A DNA stretch of 59,294 bases from assembly GCA_002083405.1 (NCBI GenBank), contig LVWT01000040.1:1-59294 (forward strand). The letters are read 5' to 3'. Position 1 is the first letter of the stretch. Each line of letters begins with the position of its first letter. This document shows positions 53,034 to 59,294 of this stretch, piece by piece. The notes beneath the pieces are model-generated. The model ran no database searches, was not told the DNA's origin, and saw only the letters and a list, made by a program, of their open reading frames with translations. The position numbers and the translations under genes were made by a program. This DNA is from Nitrospira sp. SG-bin2. Its GTDB lineage: Bacteria; Nitrospirota; Nitrospiria; Nitrospirales; Nitrospiraceae.

Positions 53034-54641
53034 ATGACCACTCCTTTGCGAGTCCTCCAACTGGAGGATAATCAGACAGATGCCGACCTCATCGCCACGC
53101 TGTTGGCAGAAGGGGGAATTCCTTGCGCGCCGATCCGCGTGGAAAGTCGAGCGGCGTTTGTTGCCGTCCTTAAAGAAGGCCTGATTGATCTGATCTTGGC
53201 CGACTATTCTCTTCCTGGATTCGATGGTGCTGCCGCGCTTGAGCTTGCGCGCAAGCTGGCTCCTGAGATCCCGTTCATTTTCGTTTCCGGGACCCTCGGC
53301 GAGGAACTCGCCATCGATACCATGCATCGCGGCGCCACGGATTATATTTTGAAGCAGCGGATCGGCCGGCTGGTTCCATCGATTCAGCGGGCGCTCCGCG
53401 AACGGCACGATCGGATGGAGCGGAAGCGGGCCGAGAACGCCTTGCGCCAGAGCGAGTTGCAGCTTCGCCAGGCGCAAAAGCTGGAGGCCGTCGGCCGATT
53501 GGCCGGAGGGTTGGCACACGATTTTAACAATATTCTCACCGTCATCATGGGCCACAGCCAAGTGTTGCTCAATGACTTGCCGCCGGATCATCCTGAGAGG
53601 GGCAAGATCGAAGAGATGCGAAAGGCCGGCGATCGCGCCGCGGCTCTGATCAAACAATTGCTGACATTCAGCAGAAAGCAGCCGGCCGAGCCAAAAGTGC
53701 TCGATTTGAATCCGGTCATCGGCAACTTTGAGACCATGCTTCGACGCTTAATCGGGGAAGATATCGAATTGGTCTTACGCGCAAGCCGAGAGCCTCTTCG
53801 CGTCAAGACAGACCCCGCGCAACTCGAACAGATCGTCATGAATCTCGTTGTCAATGCCCGCGATGCCATGCCCAAGGGCGGAACGCTGATCATCGAAACT
53901 GCTTCAGTCGAGATTGACCGGACGCCGGTATACCACCTGCGCCCCTTGCCTCCCGGTGCCTATGTGAAGCTCTCTGTGTCCGACACCGGCTGCGGGATTT
54001 CACCGGATGTTCAAGCCCACATATTTGAGCCATTTTTCACGACGAAGGAAGAAGGGAAAGGCACGGGACTCGGACTCTCCACCGTGTTCGGCATCGTTAC
54101 CCAAAGCGGGGGCGGGCTGGATGTGTCCAGCGCGATCGGCCAGGGCACTCGCTTTGATATTTACCTTCCGAAGATTATCGAGGAGGCGGATCGAGTCGTC
54201 GGCACGGAAGTCACGCCGTCGTCCACGACCGGCCATGAGACCATTTTGCTGGTCGAAGATGACACGGGCGTCCGCAGTCTGATTCGAGACGAACTTCGCA
54301 AGCTTGGATATCGTGTCTTCGAGGCCAAACACGGCTTGGAGGCCTGTCTTGTCGGTACACAGCAGATAGGCCGGCTCCAGCTCCTGCTCACGGATGTGGT
54401 CATGCCGGGAATGAACGGGCCGGAATTGGCCCAGCATCTTCGTGTGATCAAGCCTGAGCTGAAAATTCTCTTCATCTCCGGCTATACCGATGATGTTGGT
54501 CTAGGTGCCGGGGACCCAGCCTGTGGGTATCTTCAAAAGCCGTTCACTCCGGAGGCTCTGGCGAGGGCAATTCGCGAGCTTCTGGATTGGAATCCGGCCA
54601 GCACGGTTGTATCAAGTCAGCAAGGCACAGTGATCCGGTAA
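53034..54641 (+). CDS. Hybrid histidine kinase: receiver-HisKA-HATPase-receiver
   Basis: A 535-residue soluble kinase. N-terminal receiver (about 3-120): LRVLQLEDNQTDADLI with Asp in LILADYSLPGFDG and Lys in YILKQRI. H-box: GGLAHDFNNILTVIMGHSQVLL. ATPase: NLVVNARDAMPKGG, DTGCGI, GTGLGLSTVFGIV. C-terminal receiver (about 405-525): ILLVEDDTGVRSLI with Asp in LLLTDVVMPGMNG and Lys in LQKPFT. Both receivers look active. ATG 53034 has GGAA upstream and lies 17 bases after the previous gene; a TTG at 53019 is possible. With the two preceding genes it makes a three-protein phosphorelay cassette. The final output is not visible. Confidence 0.92.
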   Translation: MTTPLRVLQLEDNQTDADLIATLLAEGGIPCAPIRVESRAAFVAVLKEGLIDLILADYSLPGFDGAAALELARKLAPEIPFIFVSGTLGEELAIDTMHRGATDYILKQRIGRLVPSIQRALRERHDRMERKRAENALRQSELQLRQAQKLEAVGRLAGGLAHDFNNILTVIMGHSQVLLNDLPPDHPERGKIEEMRKAGDRAAALIKQLLTFSRKQPAEPKVLDLNPVIGNFETMLRRLIGEDIELVLRASREPLRVKTDPAQLEQIVMNLVVNARDAMPKGGTLIIETASVEIDRTPVYHLRPLPPGAYVKLSVSDTGCGISPDVQAHIFEPFFTTKEEGKGTGLGLSTVFGIVTQSGGGLDVSSAIGQGTRFDIYLPKIIEEADRVVGTEVTPSSTTGHETILLVEDDTGVRSLIRDELRKLGYRVFEAKHGLEACLVGTQQIGRLQLLLTDVVMPGMNGPELAQHLRVIKPELKILFISGYTDDVGLGAGDPACGYLQKPFTPEALARAIRELLDWNPASTVVSSQQGTVIR

Positions 54642-54674
54642 TCAGCCCAGACAACGATCTATCGGCCATATGCC

Positions 54675-55580
54675 ATGATCGACGACTTCATATCAGGTGT
54701 TCACCGCGGAGGATCCGATGCAATCGCGAGGCGGCGGTTCCCGACTGTCGCTGGCGGGACAGCGGGGCGTCTATTCGGCTATGTTCTTGCGCTTTGCACT
54801 TTGCCCTGCGTCGCTTTTGCTGAGAATATCAAGTGGGAACAGCTTGCGGATGGTGTTGCTGTGTCAGTGTGGAATCCGGGCGAGCCTTGTCCGGCCGTGC
54901 CGTCCTTGCTGGCCATTGAGATCGATCCGGATCTTGCCAGGTTTGCGATCCATTACTATGCGCATGAAAATCTTGCACAGCCTCCGACAATCGAAGACTG
55001 GCAGAAGCGGACGGGCCATGATGTCATTTTCAACGCGGGCTTGTTTCGTGAAAACTTCGCCTATCTCGGCTTGCTGTATAAAGACGGCCGGTCATTGGGG
55101 AGCCGCCGGCACACAACATGGCAGGGCGTATTTGTCGCGGAGCCCTTGGTTTCAGGTGTGAAGAAGGCTCGGGTACTCGACTTGGCGGTTGAGGCCTTTG
55201 ATGAGCAACATCCGCCCTATCAGGAGGCAGCCCAGGCGCTGATGCTCTTGGACCGGAATAGGACCATTCGTGTTCGTCAGACAGGGAAACGGGCGTATCA
55301 AACAATCATTGCTGAAACGGACAAGGGACGCATTCTCGTCTTCAAGAGCCGAGATGTCACGTCGCTGTATGATATTGGCCGATGTCTGCGGGATACGTTG
55401 TCCATCGTGCGTCAGGCGATGGCTATGGATGGAGGCTCATCGTCAGACGTACTTGTTTCGGAGTCACTGTGGCAGAGAGACCAGCAGAATGAGAATCGAC
55501 TTTTCTGGAAGGCCTTGTTTGGCGGCAACGCCTCCCCGCACATCCCATTACCGACGGTCATCGGTGTCAGCCGGCGCTAA
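54675..55580 (+). CDS. Exported phosphodiester glycosidase-like protein (NAGPA/DUF2233 family)
   Basis: A 301-residue protein with a likely signal peptide (basic segment with RRR, then LFGYVLALCTLPCVAFA, cleavage near residue 49). The mature part shows family hallmarks: VIFNAGLFRENF (in place of the usual N-G-F motif) and AMAMDGGSSSDVLV near the end, typical of the NAGPA domain. Such proteins cleave or bind glycosidic phosphodiesters of surface polysaccharides or exopolysaccharides. The substrate is unknown. It follows the phosphorelay cassette by 33 bases and may be co-transcribed with it. Confidence 0.82.
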   Translation: MIDDFISGVHRGGSDAIARRRFPTVAGGTAGRLFGYVLALCTLPCVAFAENIKWEQLADGVAVSVWNPGEPCPAVPSLLAIEIDPDLARFAIHYYAHENLAQPPTIEDWQKRTGHDVIFNAGLFRENFAYLGLLYKDGRSLGSRRHTTWQGVFVAEPLVSGVKKARVLDLAVEAFDEQHPPYQEAAQALMLLDRNRTIRVRQTGKRAYQTIIAETDKGRILVFKSRDVTSLYDIGRCLRDTLSIVRQAMAMDGGSSSDVLVSESLWQRDQQNENRLFWKALFGGNASPHIPLPTVIGVSRR

Positions 55581-55673
55581 GATATGGTGGTACGAGAATC
55601 GTCACACGTTGCTTCTTAGCCGGTTAACGAGGAAAGATACTGCACACATGTCGTCGTCTGTTGAGAGGAACGG

Positions 55674-56102
55674 CTATTGCTGCGAGTGCGCGACCGGAAA
55701 CCCCGCTTCTATCCATGCATTCATGCTGCCTTCAACATTGTAGACATGGCGATATCCGAGATCCGCCAGGGTCTCCGCTGCGATATTGCTCCGACGTCCT
55801 GATTGGCAATAGACGACGATATGGTCCTCCAGTTTTGCGCCGATCTCACGATGGCGCGACTTGATCTCGCGGAAGTCGATATTGCGGTCGGTGCCGGGGA
55901 TGCTGCCGGCTAGATGCTCCTCCGGCGAGCGGACATCCACCAATATGAAACCTTTCTGGGTCATGAACCGAGCCATGGAAAGACCGGATTGCAATTGTTG
56001 CACGGTCATCAGATACGAATGGTAGGATTGAGCGATCTCACTGAACGTCAGGCTTGCGGCAACCAGGCACCCGACCGCGACGATTCTATAGAACCTCATC
56101 AT
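55674..56102 (-). CDS. Exported rhodanese-like domain protein
   Basis: A 142-residue periplasmic protein: signal peptide MMRFYRIVAVGCLVAASLTFS, then a single rhodanese domain with GFILVDVRSPEEHLAGSIPG (substrate side), active-site loop VYCQSGRRS with the catalytic Cys, and LGYRHVYNVEGSMNAWIEAG. It probably transfers sulfane sulfur or senses thiols. GGGAGGAAAC precedes the ATG. It is divergent from the small lipoprotein gene and shares a 52-base intergenic region with it. Confidence 0.88.
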   Translation of the reverse strand: MMRFYRIVAVGCLVAASLTFSEIAQSYHSYLMTVQQLQSGLSMARFMTQKGFILVDVRSPEEHLAGSIPGTDRNIDFREIKSRHREIGAKLEDHIVVYCQSGRRSNIAAETLADLGYRHVYNVEGSMNAWIEAGFPVAHSQQ

Positions 56103-56119
56103 GTTTCCTCCCTGACATA

Positions 56120-56148
56120 TTGAGACCGGAACAGACTCTCTTCATAAT
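56120..56148 (+). promoter_or_regulatory. Promoter predicting a leaderless lipoprotein mRNA
   Basis: TTGAGA (56120-56125), a 17-base spacer and CATAAT (56143-56148) form a near-consensus promoter. The -10 box ends six bases before the ATG at 56155, so transcription would begin at or next to the start codon. Confidence 0.55.
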
Positions 56149-56154
56149 AGAACC

Positions 56155-56472
56155 ATGAGAAAACTCTGGTCAAGCGTGACTGTTGCGGCCGTAGTTTCGA
56201 CTCTTGTCGGTTGTGCCGATGGAGCCAAGCTCATTCAAGAACACGAGAACGGCGGCGTGGTTGTGTATCCCTTTAAGGGAGAACAGGGCTCCGTTCTATC
56301 CTCATTCCGTAAGGAAGCACTCACAGTTATCGACAAGAAGTGTGGCGATCGATCATATGCGATCGTTCGTGAAGGAGAAACCAAAGGTCGGATACGCGTG
56401 ATTAGTCCGATCGAAGGGCAGGAAGAAGCCATAGAGGAACGGCGTTGGGGAATACAGTTTCAGTGCCGATAA
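56155..56472 (+). CDS. Small lipoprotein, hypothetical
   Basis: A 105-residue protein with a lipoprotein signal: MRKLWSSVTVAAVVSTLVGC, Cys20 after the lipobox. The mature part is about 85 residues with VVVYPFKGEQGSVLSSFRKEAL and a single later pair of cysteines (one at KKCGD, one at FQCR at the C-terminus), which may form a disulfide. No family recognised. No Shine-Dalgarno precedes the ATG; a promoter -10 box is six bases upstream (see promoter). It converges on pyrE. Confidence 0.78.
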   Translation: MRKLWSSVTVAAVVSTLVGCADGAKLIQEHENGGVVVYPFKGEQGSVLSSFRKEALTVIDKKCGDRSYAIVREGETKGRIRVISPIEGQEEAIEERRWGIQFQCR

Positions 56473-56502
56473 CGATGAGGGACAGAGTCTGTAAGGTTGT
56501 GT

Positions 56503-57084
56503 CTATGGTCGTTTGAGAGCGACTAGCAGGTCTTGCACGGTGAGGAGACTGATGAGTGAGAGCTGTTCCCGTTCCACTCTGGCTTTCCCGTCCTGTTCTT
56601 GACGGTCGACAATCACCAACGCATGATCGACTCGTAATCCAGCCTCACGAGCGGCTGCGACGGCTTTGAGCAGTGACCCGCCGCTTGTGAGGACATCGTC
56701 CACAATCAGAGCGCGGTCGCCCGGGCGAATACTTCCCTCGATCAGTTTTCCCAAGCCGTGATCTTTGGCCTGTTTTCTTACCACGAAGGTCCTCCACAGC
56801 CGTTGATGTGCCGCCGCACAGGCAAAGTCCGAGATAGTCACCGCAATGGGGATCGCTCCGATTTCGAGTCCACCGAGGCAGTCCAGTTCAATCCCCGTAA
56901 GTCTGGCATAGGCTAGCTCAGCCACCAGCCGGCGGGCCTCTGGGTGGGCCACGAGCGCGCGACAATCGACATAGAAAGGGCTGATTTCTCCGGACGCCAG
57001 CTTAAATCCCTTCTCGGCATCCCACTTGAAGGACTGCGTATCATGGAACGCCTTCGCCAGTTGTTCTCGCGGTGTACCCATCAT
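56503..57084 (-). CDS. pyrE: Orotate phosphoribosyltransferase
   Basis: A 193-residue enzyme of pyrimidine synthesis, joining orotate to phosphoribosyl pyrophosphate to give orotidine monophosphate. The PRPP-binding motif is RALIVDDVLTSGGSLLKAV (about 117-135). The N-terminal FKLASGEISPFYVDCRALVAHPE is typical of the family. GGGAGAAGGG lies directly before the tandem ATG ATG; I use the first (57084). The open frame extends ten codons further upstream with no ribosome site. It is not linked to other pyr genes here. Confidence 0.93.
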   Translation of the reverse strand: MMGTPREQLAKAFHDTQSFKWDAEKGFKLASGEISPFYVDCRALVAHPEARRLVAELAYARLTGIELDCLGGLEIGAIPIAVTISDFACAAAHQRLWRTFVVRKQAKDHGLGKLIEGSIRPGDRALIVDDVLTSGGSLLKAVAAAREAGLRVDHALVIVDRQEQDGKARVEREQLSLISLLTVQDLLVALKRP

Positions 57085-57181
57085 CCCTTCTCCCTGCACC
57101 GGAATTGAAACCACCTGGCATTCTACAGTGGCCCGGCAGCCGAAGACACTCTATTTTATGTGCCACGTCTTTCCGGATACC

Positions 57182-57754
57182 TCAATAGGCATCGGTATTC
57201 ATAGGGCCTTGGACGCACCACACGGGAAATGTGTAAATCCTGACGAGGCTGAGCACATTACCCAGGAACGCATCGACATATCGTGCGTAGGAAGGTTGGT
57301 TTGCTTCCGGCACGACCGTCCAGTAGGAAGTCGGTTGGATGTTCAGAAAGGGGTGACCCGGGGGAAGGTTTGGACCTGGGGCATCGACTGCCGGACCCAC
57401 TAGACTGCGCATTTCGCTTGGAGCAGGGAGCCGCCACCCCTTCTGTCCGCCTATGACCCGATTGACACAAGTGGTGCGGGCCTCGTTCCACGTGACAGTT
57501 GCTGCCTGCGGCGATAATTCCCATACAAGGCCGGTTTCTTTGTCAAAAACTGCGTCGTTGTTGAAGGTGGGTAGGAGGCTAAACCGCTGCCCTGCCGGGT
57601 GAGCATTTTGCCAGTTCCGGATGATGTCCGCAATCACCTCTTCTCGTTCCGGTGGAGGCGTAGCTTGCGTGCGCATGAATTCATTTCTCCAAAGGAAAAT
57701 GCCTGTAGCGACTATAACGACTCCAGCCGTGATCAGTACCCATTTAGCAAGCAT
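57182..57754 (-). CDS. Membrane-anchored DUF1566-like protein
   Basis: A 190-residue protein with one N-terminal membrane helix (WVLITAGVVIVATGIFLW). The extracytoplasmic part has the DUF1566/Lcl-type features: DKETGLVWELSPQ, TWNEARTTCVN, GWRLPAPSEMRSLV, and TSYWTVVPEA, ending with a cysteine (WCVQG) that could pair with the one in TTCVN. Such domains are often found in surface proteins; the function is not known. ATG 57754 is used; the frame extends to a TTG at 57772. Confidence 0.75.
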   Translation of the reverse strand: MLAKWVLITAGVVIVATGIFLWRNEFMRTQATPPPEREEVIADIIRNWQNAHPAGQRFSLLPTFNNDAVFDKETGLVWELSPQAATVTWNEARTTCVNRVIGGQKGWRLPAPSEMRSLVGPAVDAPGPNLPPGHPFLNIQPTSYWTVVPEANQPSYARYVDAFLGNVLSLVRIYTFPVWCVQGPMNTDAY

Positions 57755-57825
57755 GGAATATTGTGGTAACAAGAACCGATGCTGATCCAGTTAACCGCGA
57801 GACTTGAGAGACCCGTCTGGCCGGA

Positions 57826-58323
57826 TCAGGGCTGTGTACAGAGAATTTCCCACAAAGCTTCATTGATGCTATCCGGTTCAACCGGCAGCCACTTGTCCTT
57901 GTCGACATAGCCGTTCGATGCGATGCCAGCAGCCATCCGGTGAGAGAATTCCGTATAGGCCAGTAGCCGGAGGCGTTTGTCCATACATTCGAATTGTTTG
58001 TGGGTTGTCGTTGATAAAAACCGGGGAGTTGCTTTCGGTCCCCCTTGCATCCACCTATAGTCCGTCAATTGCCAGACCTCCACAAGGTTGCCTTCCCTGA
58101 GTATAGTCGCGGGATCAATGTAGAGGGTCTGTAATTCACGAACCGGATAAGGCTTCTCAACGGCCACCCATTCCGCAGATGCCTGGTGATCTCCGAATGC
58201 CAGCAACAAACTCTGTAATGGCAGGCAAAGAATGAGGCCGGCAGCAGTGTGTTTGATAAATGGATATTGGCTATAGCGAACATTGCGTTGTATACCCGTG
58301 ATGGTGTCTGCTGGTATATGCAT
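57826..58323 (-). CDS. Exported surface-adhesin-E-like protein
   Basis: A 165-residue protein. An N-terminal hydrophobic segment (TAAGLILCLPLQSLLLAFG, about 26-44) looks like a signal peptide with an unusually long n-region. The mature part fits the surface-adhesin protein E family pattern: YIDPATILREGNLVEVWQLTDY, ..., a Cys in FECMDKRLRLL, a later AYTEFSHRMAAG segment, KWLPVEPDSINEALWEIL and a final Cys, which probably forms a disulfide with the first. Many bacteria have such proteins, and most have no known function. 71 bases separate its stop from the DUF1566-like gene. Confidence 0.7.
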   Translation of the reverse strand: MHIPADTITGIQRNVRYSQYPFIKHTAAGLILCLPLQSLLLAFGDHQASAEWVAVEKPYPVRELQTLYIDPATILREGNLVEVWQLTDYRWMQGGPKATPRFLSTTTHKQFECMDKRLRLLAYTEFSHRMAAGIASNGYVDKDKWLPVEPDSINEALWEILCTQP

Positions 58324-58605
58324 TGGAGGGCTGTAGCGAGACTATTTTAGGATCCTGTCGTCGATAGACGCAAGGGCAGCCGCTCTAACAGGTTATGGAA
58401 AAGCTCATGCGACCCGCTGAGCCTCTCGCTGATTCCGATGCCTGAGGCGACAAGCTGCTAAGTGACAGCCCTGTCACTCATCCCAGAGGCAAGCCATCTC
58501 TTGTTTTCTTGGATATTCGTCCCTGTGCTTGTGATGAACCTTTGTCGATCTTGGAAGGTAGAGAGATTTGAAATTGCTCTTGCGCGATGTGACGGGTCGT
58601 GAGAT

Positions 58606-58911
58606 ATGTTTGAAATGAAGATGATCTACCAGACGCCCTGTAGTCTTTCTGTCATTGGTTTGTTCTGCGCTTTCATTCTGGGCGGGTGTGAATCACTCTC
58701 TACAGTACCCGTGTCCAAGAATGTGCAGAGAAGTGAATCGACTGCCATTGAATCGGATCTAGTCAAGTCCCTCCAGCGGCAAGTCAAGGAGCGCGATCGG
58801 CGCATTGAGGAGCTGACGTCCCAGTTGGAGGCCCTAAAGGCGATTGATCATGATTTCGTAAGTCGTCGAAAACCAAGCTATTCTCCAGCAACTACGATAC
58901 CGATTGAGTAA
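58606..58911 (+). CDS. Small lipoprotein with coiled coil
   Basis: A 101-residue lipoprotein. The signal peptide ends in FILGGC (Cys near residue 28). A polar linker is followed by a heptad-like, charged helix LVKSLQRQVKERDRRIEELTSQ (about 52-77), predicted as a coiled coil, and a short basic, Pro-containing tail. ATG 58606 has GTGAG upstream; ATG 58615 is an alternative. It is possibly a structural or scaffold lipoprotein. No family is recognised. Confidence 0.72.
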   Translation: MFEMKMIYQTPCSLSVIGLFCAFILGGCESLSTVPVSKNVQRSESTAIESDLVKSLQRQVKERDRRIEELTSQLEALKAIDHDFVSRRKPSYSPATTIPIE

Positions 58912-59260
58912 GCGACAGTATAGGTGCGCAGGGCCGTAGAGAATCGCCTAAAGAGTCCTTAAAAAATGAGTATTTGCGTAGTTCTCACTCTTTCTTAAGA
59001 CCGTATCTGGGGTATTGCCAATTGACCGAATAGCCTAGCATGCCGGTGTTCAGGAGCCGTTTAGTGGAGCAAAGGCACGATCATACGCTTAAGAGCAGAA
59101 GAACAGGGGATGCTTGCAAAGGAGACTTTCATAGAGTACTATTCTCATACGAATGGGAACCATACTGGGATCTTAAAGAGAGGCTCCAGTTGCTCTTATT
59201 GAATCAGAAGTGTGAACAATGCTGAAGGTTGTTTGTTTGATATTATAAGGAGGTGCCATT
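58912..59260. other. Intergenic region before the truncated last gene
   Basis: About 350 bases. I see no tRNA, clear promoter boxes or terminator. A 61-codon frame (59040-59225) has no ribosome site and an unremarkable composition, so I do not call it. The stretch may hold the leader of the last gene. Confidence 0.4.
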
Positions 59261-59294
59261 ATGGCAGCATCAGAGCGGGGCTACGATATTTCGC
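59261..59294 (+). CDS. Start of a gene cut by the window end
   Basis: An ATG at 59261 with a perfect AAGGAGGT ribosome site six bases upstream opens a frame beginning MAASERGYDIS that runs off the end of the window. Too short to identify. The strength of the ribosome site suggests a well-expressed gene. Confidence 0.6.
   Translation, partial: MAASERGYDIS

Noticed and set aside
59040..59225. 61-codon plus-strand frame before the last gene
   Set aside because: No ribosome site, no domain, and starts near an unrelated sequence. Listed as intergenic.

Overview
The window looks like chromosomal DNA of a Nitrospira-type nitrite-oxidising or comammox bacterium (phylum Nitrospirota). This is inferred from gene content, not from a marker gene, because there is no rRNA. 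The DNA is moderately GC-rich. The strongest pointer is a complex I operon with two consecutive nuoM genes and without nuoE, nuoF or nuoH. The large PAS/GAF signalling proteins and a PriA without its ATPase motif also fit. I see no phage genes, transposase or CRISPR array, so most of the window reads as ordinary chromosome.

Layout. 0-5 kb: a TPR lipoprotein, a DksA-type zinc-finger protein, the DNA metabolism operon dnaX-ybaB-recR (minus strand), the SRP RNA gene and tRNA-Ser(GGA). 5-9 kb: tRNA-Leu(UAG), then the protein folding and proteolysis run tig-clpP-clpX. 9-21 kb: two tandem PilZ-like proteins, a 193-bp MITE-like element, a TatA with a long tail, and housekeeping genes: M24 peptidase, C26 amidotransferase, amino-acid permease, nagZ, pepA, queE and a HAD phosphatase. 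21-32.5 kb: tRNA-Leu(GAG) and a signalling island. It holds a 2163-residue cytoplasmic multi-PAS/GAF histidine kinase with an overlapping NarL-type regulator, then a membrane-anchored hybrid kinase with an overlapping receiver. 32.5-36.6 kb: a PriA homologue and an OmpA-like envelope protein.

37.2-51 kb: nuoABCD-G-IJKL-M-M-N on the plus strand with tight or overlapping junctions. The NADH-oxidising module (NuoE/F) and NuoH are not encoded in the run. NuoL has a long C-terminal lateral-helix region, as expected if it has to span an extra antiporter subunit. The downstream NuoM copy has lost the lysine in the transmembrane channel motif that its neighbour keeps. Together this fits a '2M' complex I with a non-NADH electron partner, possibly working in reverse to reduce ferredoxin; the direction and donor are inference.

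51-54.6 kb: a CHASE3 histidine kinase, a stand-alone receiver and a receiver-kinase-receiver hybrid form a phosphorelay cassette directly after nuoN. 54.7-59.3 kb: small exported or envelope proteins (phosphodiester glycosidase-like, rhodanese, lipoproteins, DUF1566-like, surface-adhesin-E-like), pyrE, and the first codons of a gene that runs off the end.
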